Shown here in pieces: positions 23,907 through 34,219 of a DNA stretch of 64,000 nt. This DNA comes from Camillea tinctor (taxonomy: Eukaryota > Ascomycota > Sordariomycetes > Xylariales > Xylariaceae), in assembly GCA_022578605.1 (NCBI GenBank), contig MU394077.1, forward strand, positions 186,001 to 250,000, given 5' to 3'. Numbering within the stretch: the first letter of the stretch is position 1; every line of letters starts with the position of its first letter. The translations under genes and the position numbers were made by a program. The notes below the pieces were generated by a model. It searched no databases. It saw nothing but the letters and a program-made list of their open reading frames with translations, and was not told the origin of the DNA.

Positions 23907-26720
23907 ATGGCCACAAAGGCTAAAGTTACCAATCCCCTTAATGGATTGCACACGGCAGGCATCTTCTCCGATATGAGCATTGATGGTCCTGAAATAGGAA
24001 CTCTCGTACTCATTATCGACCGAGCTAAGAATCTACCCAATAGAAAAACCATTGGAAAGCAAGACCCTTACGCTGCCGCACGGCTTGGAAAGGAAGCAAA
24101 GAAAACCACGACAGACATCCGTGGCGGCCAGACCCCCAAATGGTACGTACCTGTCACATTTGATATATCACAAAAATACCAGCTAACTTGATCTGTTCTT
24201 CGATCCAGGGACCAGGAACTTCGATTTACTGTGCACGACTCTCCGGATTATTACCAATTAAAGTTGTCTGTGTTCAACGACGACAAGAAGACGGATTTGA
24301 TCGGAGAGACATGGATCGACCTACGTGACATTGTGGTGCAAGGCGGGGGGCAGAGTGATCAGTGGCACACCTTGAACTGTAAAGGGAAATACGCCGGTGA
24401 GATCAGAATCGAGATCACATACTACGACAGCAGACCCAAGCCCGAGAAGCCCATCGCCAAACTCAGGCCAGTCGCTTCGAACCTGGAACTCAGCACCCCC
24501 AGTGTACCTTCAAGGCAGCCCGTAAAACGACGTCCTCTACCGTCCGATCCTGTTACGGGACAGGCACCTGCGCCAATTGTGACGGAGCACGCACACCCCC
24601 CGAGACCCCAGCCGATCCCTCCGAACCAATCATCACCGATACCTATCGAGTATGGCACGTCACCTTCAGGCCGTCACAGCTACCATCCTGATCATTATTC
24701 TCCGGGAGCCTCTTCTGGAAACCAGTATGCAACCCCACCGCACCGAGGGGACCTTCAACAACTGCAGAGGACTCCTGATAGAGCCGATAAGTTCCCTGCC
24801 TACGAAGCAGATCCACACCACGATCCGGCATTATCGTCGTCGTATGACCCTGATCCCTGGGCATCGTACAACCATGCTCAACCAAGCTATGACTCCCCCT
24901 CGCCTCCTGTTCATCACCAACAGCAACATCCTATTGATGACGACGAACGCCCACCACCTCCACCAGCGCATAGGGTTCGGAATTCAGCTGGAAATTTCCA
25001 TGATCTAACCCACCAGCGCAGCTTCGAGGTGCCTCAACACAAAAGTACGGCGTTAATGAGGCACGATGTTTTAAGGAATGAAGCTCACCGGCAGTCCATA
25101 TCGTCTTCCTCATCGCCATACCCAGGTCGACCTACGTACCGTCCTTACGATTCAGTGCCTGACATGCAAAAAGCCATACAGTACCATGACAGCAGTCCAG
25201 ACCATCACTCACACCCACGGCATCAATCATACGATTCGGCCTATGACTCTCATCATCGGTCGATGCAGCCTACCGTTGAGGATGTTCCAGAATCATGGAC
25301 GCCGCCTAATACTAGATCTCGGGGTAGCAGTGCACGGGCGTTACAATACGATGATCTAGAGTTTGATCAGATGCCACATTCCCCCTCATACGGCTTCAAC
25401 GGACGAGAAAGTGCTGTACCAGACCATTACAGTCCTAGTCCTCCACAACCCCAACCTCGGTTTGACAGTAACGGCTATACTTCGTCACCCTCCCCTATAC
25501 CCACTGAGTATTCCCAGGCGCTCACTTTAACTCGTGCTTCTCGTTCATACACAAGCCCGGTTGACCAGTTTCCCAGCAACCCAGAGACTAGCCTAGTTCA
25601 TATCTCGAACACATACGATATGGCCCCAGTCCCACCAACCCTGGTTCCGGGAGTTGACCCAGCTCTAGCACGTGAGATATCTGAACGTCTCCATGAGGAG
25701 AGGGAGAGGAAGCGTGAGCGTCGCTACACCCAGCCAGCTCCGGCAAACACGGAAACGAGAGGCAGGCAGTACAATGAGCCTCCTTCACACTATGCCCAAA
25801 ACTACCCTCCTCATGGCCATCATCTAAGCAATTCGAGATCCTATGATAGGGCTATCACGTATCCGAGTGGTCCTCCCACACCATCTGGACCACCGCAAAA
25901 TTCACGCCCTCGAGGGTTGTCGCCAAGCCCCGGTGCTGCTACTCACACGATTAAGCGCAAGTCTGTTAGCCCTGCACCTCCTCCATCTGATACCCGAAGG
26001 TTATCAGGTGTGCCATTCGGTCCCGATTCATATGATGCGTTGAATCCCTCTATCTCCACGAAAGAGGTATCGAAATCTTCTGAATATACCAATGCAGATG
26101 GCAAGATTGTGACCTCAGACGGGCGGGAAGTTGACCCTTCAGATCACTTACCTATGGATACTTGGGCGCCCGAGCCCGAACCTAAGAAGCCAGCAGCCCA
26201 AGAAACCAGGTCACGTCCAGTCCCCGCAGGAGCCCAGCCGATGCCGCCTTCTGGTCGACGCCAACTTCGTATAGCTGCTCGTCCACAATCCATGATCGCG
26301 CCATCCCCTCATACCATGCCTGAAGCTAACCCCTTGCCCCCAGTTAGCAATGGGCGCAACCGTCTGCAGAAGAAAGCGCACCGCGCCTCAGCCCAACCGG
26401 CACCCATCCCATCGGGATCCGGCCCGCTTGGGCCGGCTGCTTCTCACCAGCGCAATAGTACGCCACCACGTGCCCTTGTCCGTGCTAGCACATTCGACTA
26501 CGAAAACTATGGGCCGTCGTACGGAAGCGGTCCCGGCTCTGCACGAGCAGGTTATGGCTCCGGCCCACCCATTCCAGCTAAGGTGCCTATGATGAGTGGA
26601 GGCTTAGGCCCATCTCATGGTAGTGAGTCTCGAGACTCGGAACAATGGGCACTCGTGCAAGAAATGAGCCGCATTGACATTGGATCCGGGAGAGCAAGAC
26701 GACGCCATGGTGGATATTAA
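23907..26720 (+). CDS. FIC1: C2-domain cytokinesis protein, Fic1/Inn1-like
   Basis: Two exons (23907-24142 and 24209-26720) give 915 residues. Residues about 28-150 form one C2 domain (IGTLVLIIDRAKNLPNRK, KQDPYAAARLG, WDQELRF, DLIGETWIDL). The remaining 750 residues are Pro/Ser/His/Tyr-rich and look disordered, with many PPxP and PxxP segments suited to SH3 binding. This matches fungal ingression proteins (Fic1 of fission yeast, Inn1 of budding yeast), which link the membrane to the actomyosin ring through Cyk3- and Hof1/Cdc15-type partners at septation. The single 66-bp intron splits the Trp codon of PKWDQE. The upstream open stretch from 23862 starts with GTG and is not used. A uORF ends 16 nt before the ATG. 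The C2 assignment is strong; orthology is likely but rests on architecture. Confidence 0.85.
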
Positions 26721-27743
26721 AGTCGAGATGAAAGTTTTTCTAATGAATTAAAATGAAATGGGGTTGAGGTAATACGAGACGTTTAATGACCGAGTGGGAA
26801 CTGTATGATAATGTTGAATGAGGAGACAAGATGGAGGAGAGCAACGGACTGCCATTTTTTTTCCTGCTTGAGGGTTTTCGATTTCGTTGTTCATTTTATT
26901 TTTGTCCCTTAACCACATTTTCCTCTCTTTGTTTTTCGATTCTGCCCGGGGTTACAGTATGGTGTTTATTTTGGTCGATTTCCGATTCTAGGCGAAGGAT
27001 CTAAGTAAGCTCCGGACTTGTTTTCGGCATTTGGTCTCCTCCGAATCGAGGGAGGTGGTGCAAATTTGGTGGGAAAAGGGAAAGTTAAATATTGTGGGTT
27101 TTTCTATTGTATGGCCCCTAGGTGAAGGGAGAGGTCCGATGGTATAGATGGTTGGTTGGATTGATGGATTGGTCGGACTAGGAAACAGGAAAGGGGAAAG
27201 GGATGGTTTAAAGAGAAGGGGGAATAGGGGTGTGGTGCAAAATGCACTTTGATGTCTACTTGTTTAAGCAAAGTTGGTCTTTTCCAGGGATGTACAAGTG
27301 AGTAAGAAGAGAGTAAAAAAAGTAAGTAAAAGAGAAGAAGAAAGTAGTGAAGCAAGAAAAAAACCGAGTTGTTGAATATGAGGAAGATGAACTTGGTAAC
27401 AAGAAATGAGGATGAATTGCTTTTTGTTTTGCCTTTTCTTCATACTTGACTCTTTTCAGTTCTATTCTATCCGCCGCTTTTAGAAACATCGGTTGGGGCT
27501 TGGTGTGTTATTGTGAAAATTTGGAGGGAGAGAAAAGTAGAGAAGTAGATAATTATTCAGAGGCAATAAAACCAAATTTTGAGCTTGAGACTTGAGCATA
27601 GATGGATGAGTGGACGAAGAGAACGTGATTTTTATCTCGATGAGACATGGAACAGGTGGGATGGTTTATTACTTATCTACCCTCGTTCTCCTACTAACTA
27701 ATATATACGTGAAGGCTCGACTACCTCTCTCCAAATCCCCTTT

Positions 27744-27746
<3 letters not shown>

Positions 27747-27819
<73 letters not shown>
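27747..27819. repeat. (TC)29 followed by (TG)n compound microsatellite
   Basis: Twenty-nine TC units run directly into about seven TG units. It is the longest dinucleotide repeat in the window. Confidence 0.95.
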
Positions 27820-27932
27820 ATGTCTTGTAGAAAGAAAAAAAAACCCCCCACATTTGCGAATATTCCATATATAATTCCAAGATATCCTTATTCTTTCAAG
27901 CCAAAAAAGGGAGCCAAAAGAAAAAAAAGAAC

Positions 27933-27937
27933 AAAAA
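27933..27937 (-). terminator. RNA polymerase III T-run terminator
   Basis: On the minus strand the 5S gene's last T continues into a T run immediately downstream. A second run of eight T follows at 27921-27928 as a possible backup. Confidence 0.8.
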
Positions 27938-28056
27938 ACATACAACACCAGGGATTCGCTGGTCGTCACCGACCCAACTACTAATCTGGCGGTACCCAGC
28001 TTGTCTAGGGCAGAGCGGACGGGATGCCGAATATTCTGAGTCCTATGGTCGTATGT
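27938..28056 (-). rRNA. 5S ribosomal RNA
   Basis: This is the reverse complement of the 5S gene at 16485-16603, with no difference that I can find over 119 nt. All conserved 5S elements are present: the helix I strands ACATACGAC and TTGTATGT, the CCCGTCCGCTC loop and AGTAGTTGGGT. The flanks are unrelated apart from one extra shared base (28057) and the AT element at -31, so only the gene itself is duplicated. It lies in the spacer between the Fic1-like gene and UTP15. Confidence 0.95.
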
Positions 28057-28652
28057 GACAGGATATTGGTCTATTGGGAATTATATTCCACCAAAATGTG
28101 AGAGACCGAAATGGGGTAGAACCACCCCCCTCTCCCCTTCCTGCCGCCAACCTGAATATTCAAAGTTATCACATCTCTTTCTCTCTTTTCTAACGGTATC
28201 AATATTCCTTTTTACTATGTTCGCTAATAACACCATAATGTGCATACAGGTAGTAAGAGTCCAGCATCCATTAATAAAGTCCACCCCCTGTTCCCCCTTT
28301 CCACCCTCTCTTTCTCTTCCCGTTTTCTACATTTAGACAACCAACATGGTATTGTTTTCGAGTCAGAAACACCAGAACGTAGATATCGACATAGGTAACA
28401 GCCATCTTTTACTTTGACCATTGACAAAATATATTATTGACTCCCTCCTTCCCCCCTCCCTTTGCTACACACACATCCATTCCAAGTCGGCATGAAACAA
28501 GCCAATAAGTCACAGAATTTTTCTTCTTCTTCCTCTCTCTCTCCTTCTCTCTCTCTTTTTTGTTTTCCTATACCAAAAAGAACGCCATCGCAATGCACAA
28601 AAAAAGGTAACAGTCAGCCCCTCATCCACACACACACACACATAACAAAACC
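28057..28652. other. Spacer between 5S gene 2 and UTP15
   Basis: This holds the 5S upstream element and the UTP15 3' UTR. It contains TC-rich stretches (28520-28560) and a short CA repeat (28627-28642). I see no gene. Confidence 0.6.
28081..28087 (-). promoter_or_regulatory. TATA-like element of 5S rRNA gene 2
   Basis: AATATAA on the minus strand lies at -31 to -25 from the 5S start, exactly the position of TATATAT in the other copy. The conservation of spacing in otherwise different flanks supports function. Confidence 0.7.
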
Positions 28653-30272
28653 CTACGCAGCAATCCCTTCAACGCCTACCAGCAGACTCCCCAACATACC
28701 CGTAGTCTGGGTGGCCATCTGCGCCTTCTCGACCTCGTGCCTCACGCGGCGGTGCAGCGTCTTGAACCCGGCCTCGAGCTCGGCGCTGCCGTCGACGAAC
28801 TGGGCGTACAGCTCGAGCAGCAGGGTGGCGACGTCGACGCAGACGGCGACGTAGCGCGGGGACACGATGTGGGTCTGGACCCAGCGCAGGACGGGGCGGA
28901 CGGTGTCCTCGTCGCGGCCGTCGAGGGCGTCGCGCAGGGCGCTGCGGTGGCGCAGGGCCACGAGCAGGGTCAGCACGGTGAGGGGCGCGTAGTCCTTGGC
29001 CGCGGGGTCGAGCACGCGGTCGAGGGCCGCCGCGTACCGGCCGTGCCGCAGGTCCTTCTGCCAGGGCTTCTCGCGCTTGGGGCGCGAGGCGTCGTTCGCG
29101 ATGACGACGTCGGCGCCCTCGCCGACCATCTCGAGGCGCTGCGCCCCGCCGAGCCGCCGCTTGCGCTTGTTCTTGGACCGGTCGTAGTCCGCGACCCGGC
29201 CCGCGATGAGGGCGGCCATTTCCTTCTCGCGCTCGCGCTCGCGCGCCGCTTCGGGCCCCGTCAGCCGCGTGCGCAGCGAGAGCATGCCCGACTCCATGCC
29301 CACAGCCAGGTGCCGGTCGTCCTCATTGGCGCCGGCGGTGATGACGCTCACGGCGAGGACGGGGGAGGGGTATTTGGCGCCGGCGACCACGTTCCAGCCG
29401 GTGGTCTCGAAGATCTTGACGTGCCCGTCGAGCCCGCCGGACACAAGACGCCTGCCGTTGGAGGCGAGCGACAATGAGGTGACGGTCTTCTGGTGGTTGG
29501 ATATTATGTGCTGCGGCTTGCCAGCAACGAGATCGAGGACGGAGATCTGGTTCTCGGCAGCGGCAAGAACGGTGGTGCCGGAGGGGAGAGGCAAGACATC
29601 TTCCACTGGGGCTGCGTGCTTGAAGGTCATAACCGCAGTTCCCGAGGTTCTAGGATCCCAGAGCTTGACCGTCGCATCGTAACTACCAGAGACCAGCATA
29701 TTCGACATGGTACCCGGCATAAAGCTTCCACAGCGCACGTAGTCGGAATGCCCCACAAAGGTTGAAGTACTATCCTGCGAGGGCAAATCCCATAGTCGTA
29801 CGGTCTTGTCGTCGCTGGTGCTCATCAGGGTGGTAAGGTCGGCAGAAGAGAACTTTGTGGTCCATACGGGCTGCTTGTGTTGGGTCCAGGTCTTGAGGAT
29901 AGCGCGCGACCCTATATCGAAGACCTGGATGTGGCCGTCGTCACTCCCAGCGCAGAGAATGCGCGAATCGCGCCGGACATCTCCACACCGCGCATTGTCG
30001 CCAAAGCGTGTAATGGTCTTGACTACCTTCCTCGTTCTTATCGAGTATATCTGGACTCGCAGACCGGTGGTAACGGCAAAGTAATCGTTGTTGGAATATC
30101 CTAAACCAGCTGGGTTCGCAGCAGGGACGTTGATGTGGGATATGGGCGCTTCTGTCGGAGAGGGAACGACGAGTTGGTTGCGGAAAGTCTTCCAATACCT
30201 CTGTTCTGCTGTTATGGATGAAGGCCCAGAGGGCAGCTTCAGCTGGGGGAGCGGCACAACCTCTGCTGCCAT
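28653..30272 (-). CDS. UTP15: U3 snoRNP / t-UTP component Utp15
   Basis: This is an intronless gene for 539 residues. Utp15 is a nucleolar subunit of the t-UTP (UTP-A) part of the small-subunit processome, needed for rDNA transcription and early 18S pre-rRNA processing. WD40 repeats fill residues about 90-340, with repeat-end motifs such as DDKTVRLWD and YDATVKLWD. The C-terminal UTP15 domain (about 410-520) contains WQKDLRHGRYAAALDRVLD and RPVLRWVQTHIVSPRY. I start at ATG 30272 (MAAEVVPLPQLKLP); no earlier ATG exists in frame. The C-terminal third is strongly GC-biased at third positions, which creates long antisense open frames. It shares a 394-bp divergent promoter with the dienoyl-CoA isomerase gene. 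Confidence 0.95.
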   Translation of the reverse strand: MAAEVVPLPQLKLPSGPSSITAEQRYWKTFRNQLVVPSPTEAPISHINVPAANPAGLGYSNNDYFAVTTGLRVQIYSIRTRKVVKTITRFGDNARCGDVRRDSRILCAGSDDGHIQVFDIGSRAILKTWTQHKQPVWTTKFSSADLTTLMSTSDDKTVRLWDLPSQDSTSTFVGHSDYVRCGSFMPGTMSNMLVSGSYDATVKLWDPRTSGTAVMTFKHAAPVEDVLPLPSGTTVLAAAENQISVLDLVAGKPQHIISNHQKTVTSLSLASNGRRLVSGGLDGHVKIFETTGWNVVAGAKYPSPVLAVSVITAGANEDDRHLAVGMESGMLSLRTRLTGPEAAREREREKEMAALIAGRVADYDRSKNKRKRRLGGAQRLEMVGEGADVVIANDASRPKREKPWQKDLRHGRYAAALDRVLDPAAKDYAPLTVLTLLVALRHRSALRDALDGRDEDTVRPVLRWVQTHIVSPRYVAVCVDVATLLLELYAQFVDGSAELEAGFKTLHRRVRHEVEKAQMATQTTGMLGSLLVGVEGIAA

Positions 30273-30666
30273 CGTGGTTCCGTTCGCCTGGGTATCACTA
30301 ACAGAGAGAAGAACAAAAAAGAACAAAAAAAAATTGCCAATTGAAATAATTCATGAACTTTACTCCCCGTATCTTAGGGAGCTAAGCCTTGTAAGGTTTA
30401 GTCTCCAGCTATTTATCTTATCGATAAAGTTGGCTGATAAAGATGCTTTGGCTTGGAAACAAGGGATCGGTAGACCCACTAACTATTCCAACCGAACCTC
30501 GGCAAGTCTGACATACAATAACAACTTTATAACCTTCAAAGAGTAAATGTTCTGTTTTCTATTCTCATTCCATCTTACCATACAATTCTGTAACTTAGTG
30601 AGCGCTGTCATCACTATAATATAAGAATATATATATATATGTCCTGAGGAATAAGTGTAGCTCAAC
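30273..30666. promoter_or_regulatory. Divergent promoter, UTP15 / dienoyl-CoA isomerase
   Basis: These 394 bp separate two start codons facing outward. An A/T-rich (AT)n element lies at 30627-30639, close to the isomerase start. I see no gene. Confidence 0.6.
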
Positions 30667-31643
30667 ATGGCTCCTCTCAACGGCTATTCTACCTTCAAGC
30701 ACTTCCTCGTCTCGTCTCCGTCGGAACATGTGGCTCACGTCGAGACAAACCGGCCAAACAAATTAAATGCCTTCTTCGAAGCAATGTGGGTTGAGCTTGG
30801 TCAAATATTTGCCAAGTTATCTCATGATCCAGAGGTCCGAGCCGTCGTCTTCTCCGCCGTAGGAGAGAGGGCTTTCACTGCGGGCCTGGACGTGCTAGCT
30901 GCTGGTCAACAAGGCCTCCCTGGCCAAGACAGCTCTCAGGGGGATGAAGCACGCCGAGCAACCCAGCTCAGGAGGTATATCGTCGACTTTCAGAACAGCA
31001 TAAGTCAAATAGAAAAATGCGAAAAGCGTATGTCATATTGTGCTCCTCCTCTCTGAGTAACGGCAAAGACAAATTGACAAATATCCATCTGCTTCTTTAG
31101 CTGTGATTTGCGTTTTGCATGGTATTTCTCTCGGCTTGGCAATCGATATGTCTTCCTGTGCCGACATCCGGATCTGTTCTAAGGACACCAGATTCGCTGT
31201 CAAGGAGGTTGATATCGGCCTGGCTGCGGACATTGGGACGTTGAGTAGATTGCCGAAGGTGGTATCTAGCTTCTCATGGGTAAAAGACGTATGCTTGACT
31301 GCGCGAGATTTTGGAGCTGCCGAGGCTTTGGCGGTAGGGTTTGTTAGCCAGGTACATGAGACGAAGGCCAAGGCTGTCGAGGCTGCCATCGGCATGGCTA
31401 CTTTGATTGCATCTAAGAGCCCCGTTGCTGTCCAAGGCACCAAGGAGTTACTCAACCACGCTAGAGATAACTCGGTTGCGGATAGTAAGTAACACCCTAA
31501 CCTTCAGCATGATGCAGAACACTAACAAGACAGGTCTTCGATATACAAGTGTATGGAACTCGGCGATGGTGCAATCACAGGACTTTAAAGCTGCCGTACA
31601 ATCAGGGATCAAGAAGACAAAGCCCAGATTTGAAAAGCTCTAG
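30667..31643 (+). CDS. Delta(3,5)-delta(2,4)-dienoyl-CoA isomerase (enoyl-CoA hydratase/isomerase family)
   Basis: Three exons (30667-31027, 31101-31484, 31534-31643) give 284 residues. The enzyme shifts double bonds in dienoyl-CoA during beta-oxidation of unsaturated fatty acids, in peroxisomes or mitochondria. The crotonase fold is shown by NRPNKLNAF, GERAFTAGLDV and HGISLGLAID. Asp136, Glu156 and Asp164 keep the exact spacing (20 and 8) of the catalytic Asp176, Glu196 and Asp204 of rat ECH1, which separates this enzyme from plain hydratases. The EVDIGLAADIGTLSRLPK segment is typical. The C-terminus is FEKL, close to but not a standard PTS1, so peroxisomal targeting is uncertain. The start codon is 394 bp from that of UTP15. 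Confidence 0.93.
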
Positions 31644-31707
31644 AGCGAGGATGTTGTTTGGCACTGGACATAGCCTGATATTAGGGGTTTTCTTTTCCTT
31701 TTCTTTT

Positions 31708-31729
31708 TTTTTTTTTTTTTTTTTTTTTT
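31708..31729. repeat. T-rich homopolymer downstream of the isomerase gene
   Basis: A run of about 22 T residues lies 65 bp after the stop codon, in the probable 3' UTR, between the convergent isomerase and TFB5 genes. Confidence 0.7.
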
Positions 31730-31887
31730 GGAGGTTTATGAGCGTATTGAATTAAACAAATGTATATATCCCCGTGCTTGTTGACGGACTATGGGCTATC
31801 GTGGCATCTAATGATAACTCCCGTAACTCAAATGAAAATCAAAATGGAAAGACAGAAAATACAGCGACCTATATCATTTCGAATCGC

Positions 31888-32249
31888 TCATTTAACATCG
31901 CGGTCTGAATCGGAGTCGTTCTCTACTATAGGGACGGTCTCCTTGAGTCGCTACGGTTGAAACTGAAATTAGCGGTTAGACTCTCGTTGGATGTAAATAG
32001 ACAACGTACGTCTTCGAGTTTGGCCTTCAGCTGGCTGACCATGTTATCCTTGATCAACAGGTGCGACTCGTCAAGGTCCTCAATTATATAATCATTCTTA
32101 TCATTATCGATGTTAACAATAATTGATTTGATGGACGGGTCGCATTCGACCAGAGTGCCTAGGTGGTGAGTGTATAACCCGGTCAGTACTGGGTCAGCTC
32201 AGGGTGAGGCTAGCTAGTTATATTACTTGCCCTTGATCGCTCTAACCAT
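31888..32249 (-). CDS. TFB5: TFIIH subunit Tfb5 (TTDA/GTF2H5 homologue)
   Basis: Three short exons, 32231-32249, 32010-32158 and 31888-31950, give a 76-residue protein; human TTDA has 71 and yeast Tfb5 72. The protein starts [20 protein letters not shown] and continues through [18 protein letters not shown] and LKAKLEDRLKETV, all typical of the family, ending in a short acidic tail ([11 protein letters not shown]). Tfb5 stabilises TFIIH through Tfb2/p52 and is needed for nucleotide excision repair. The first exon is only 19 nt. Intron 1 must use a GC donor (GCAAGT) with a CTAG acceptor to join Gly7; a GT donor two bases later breaks the frame. Intron 2 is GTACGT...CGTAG. It is convergent with the isomerase gene, 244 bp away. 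Confidence 0.93.
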
Positions 32250-33697
32250 GTTGTCGACGTCTTCAGAAGAATTTCTGCTCTTGTATCTGGGACCTCTGGT
32301 GTTCGGATGGCGATTTGGGTTCAGCACTTTGTCGGGTTGATGTAACGTGGACGTGTACAAAAAAGGTGAAGTTCCTGTACGGATATGCGCAGCTGGCTGC
32401 AATGGGGATGATATTCACAAGGCTCCACAAAATGTTCCTTGTTCTAGCCAATTTAGGCACAGCGCGCAATAATGGGCTAAACAAGCATTGGCAGTGGAGT
32501 CGGGGGGCTAGCGTAGTTTCAAGGTTCCTCCCACCATCTCAGGGTCTCAGGCTGTCGGGTCCACTAAAATCATCGTCATCCTCACGTATCCCGAGCTTGC
32601 CGGTATCCCGATGCAGGGAGCTATAGATTTGGAAAATCAGTACCTGCCACTTTGGCTTCTTTTAAATATTACGAGATCCGACGGGCGCAGCTGCCGATAG
32701 AATTTGGAATTACCTACTCAAGTGTACTTACTCGAGGAAGTAGCTGAACATTATGTCATTAGTATATATAGGTAGTACCTAGCACCTAGTATCTATAATC
32801 CCTCTTCCCGATTTCTTCTAAAGGGTATGAAAAGTTTCTTCCTTTCAAAACCTTAACCACTACTCAATACCAGTAACACCTCTTCAAATATCACGAACCA
32901 TCTCCCACAGTTTTTCAAATCTCGGACTTTCGCCGTAGGTGGTTACTGTAAGCGACAAGGTAACACCTACACCCGCTTGTACGGGCTGTGTCCAGATGAA
33001 CCTTTGCTAACCCCTGATCACAGCGGTCGGAGGAGAGCGTTCGAGGACTTGGAGACAGACCAGATGACGTGACATCAACTGCGTAGCGTATAGAGATTGA
33101 TAAACTCACCCTTCTTTTCTTCTTTGCCCCTCTCGTTTCCCTCACGTGCTCTTTTATGTGCGTATTATCGGGAGAACTTCGAGTCTTTTAACCTACCTAG
33201 TTAATTGCAATTTGTCATTACAATACATACATATACACGCGCGCGCACAACTTAACATTACCTACCTACTCTCTATTCTTCATTGAATTGTGCCAATTCC
33301 TTCAAGAAAAAAAAACGAAACAAGGGGCTCGGACGCAACCATCCTCGCCTCCTGGTCTCATTTGCACTCTGTTTCGACCGTGAGAAGTCCCACTGCTTGT
33401 CAACATTGGCAACTTTAAACAACAACCACGCAATCTCCATTTCTTTTCATTTTCTCGGTGACGTCGAATACATGATACTTTCGCCTTCCTGACTCGCAAT
33501 CTTGCGCGGCAACAACTACAGCCGCAGCAGCATAGAACCTAATCCCTCAACGCTACCAGTCCCACATCATCGCAGGAACGATTTGATTTATCATCCATCA
33601 ATCAACAAAAAAAAAAAACAATAGCACTATTGTTAAAACCACATCTTCTTACATACACAACATCTACAACACAACCACCACCACCACCACCATCACC
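32250..33697. other. Divergent intergenic region
   Basis: This lies between the TFB5 start and the PY-motif membrane protein start. It contains a moderately GC-rich patch (32480-32640), a short CG/CA alternation (33236-33248) and a (CAC)n tract just before the downstream ATG (33674-33690). Its frames have no recognisable motif. It probably holds two promoters and a long leader. Confidence 0.55.
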
Positions 33698-34219
33698 ATG
33701 CCGATGGACCAGGACGACGACTCGGACAACAGCGGCATTGGCTACTACCCCTTCGCCTGGGTTCTCATCCCCATAGTATTCTTCGGCCTGGTCGCCGTGC
33801 TCCTAACCTGCTACCGCTACCGTCGCCGGCGCCACGCGCAGGCCCTATGGGAGCAGCAGAACGCCAACCTTCGCCATCATCCTCATAATCGCCCACCCTT
33901 CCCGCCGCACGACCTAGAGGCCGGAGCACCAGGTCGCGCGCGCAGCGGCAGGACGCGACGGCTCGGGTTCGGCTTCGGCAGCCGCGACGAGGGGCTCAAC
34001 GAGCTGGGCGAGGCGCCGCCCGCGTACGCCGCTGCCACCACCGCCGCGGCCCAGAAGCCCCCGGTTGATGTGGAATTGAGGGACATGACGCAGCGGGAAG
34101 CCGAGGTGGGCACGAGTGGACGGTTGCCGCGGTATGAGGAAGCACAGGGACATGGACAGGGAGAAGGAGCGGCTACGACGATAGCACCGCCCCCGAGAGT
34201 GGTTCTACCTTCCAGTTAG
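33698..34219 (+). CDS. Single-pass membrane protein with two PY motifs
   Basis: This is a single-exon frame for 173 residues. One hydrophobic helix (about 18-38, FAWVLIPIVFFGLVAVLLTCY) is followed at once by RYRRRRH, so the long C-terminal tail should face the cytosol (positive-inside rule). The tail carries PPAY (107-110) and LPRY followed by Glu-Glu (143-148). These are PPxY/LPxY motifs bound by WW domains of Rsp5/Nedd4-type ubiquitin ligases. This suggests an adaptor or sorting substrate for membrane ubiquitination; that role is inferred. The ATG follows a CAC-rich leader and has A at -3 context (ACCATG). I do not know a named orthologue. Confidence 0.75.
   Translation: MPMDQDDDSDNSGIGYYPFAWVLIPIVFFGLVAVLLTCYRYRRRRHAQALWEQQNANLRHHPHNRPPFPPHDLEAGAPGRARSGRTRRLGFGFGSRDEGLNELGEAPPAYAAATTAAAQKPPVDVELRDMTQREAEVGTSGRLPRYEEAQGHGQGEGAATTIAPPPRVVLPSS

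Larger units (their letters stand above)
26721..27937. other. 3' region of the Fic1-like gene and spacer
   Basis: This holds the probable 3' UTR, several T-rich and purine-rich tracts, and the long TC/TG microsatellite at 27747-27819. Frames through the microsatellite are repeats only. I see no gene. Confidence 0.6.

Noticed and set aside
27610..27984. Frames through the TC/TG microsatellite
   Set aside because: Their sequence is mostly Ser-Leu or Arg-Glu dipeptide repeats and part of one overlaps the 5S gene.
28737..29477. A 246-codon plus-strand frame antisense to UTP15
   Set aside because: It is a mirror effect of strong GC bias at third positions in UTP15; the product is Ala/Gly/Val/Asp-rich without domains.
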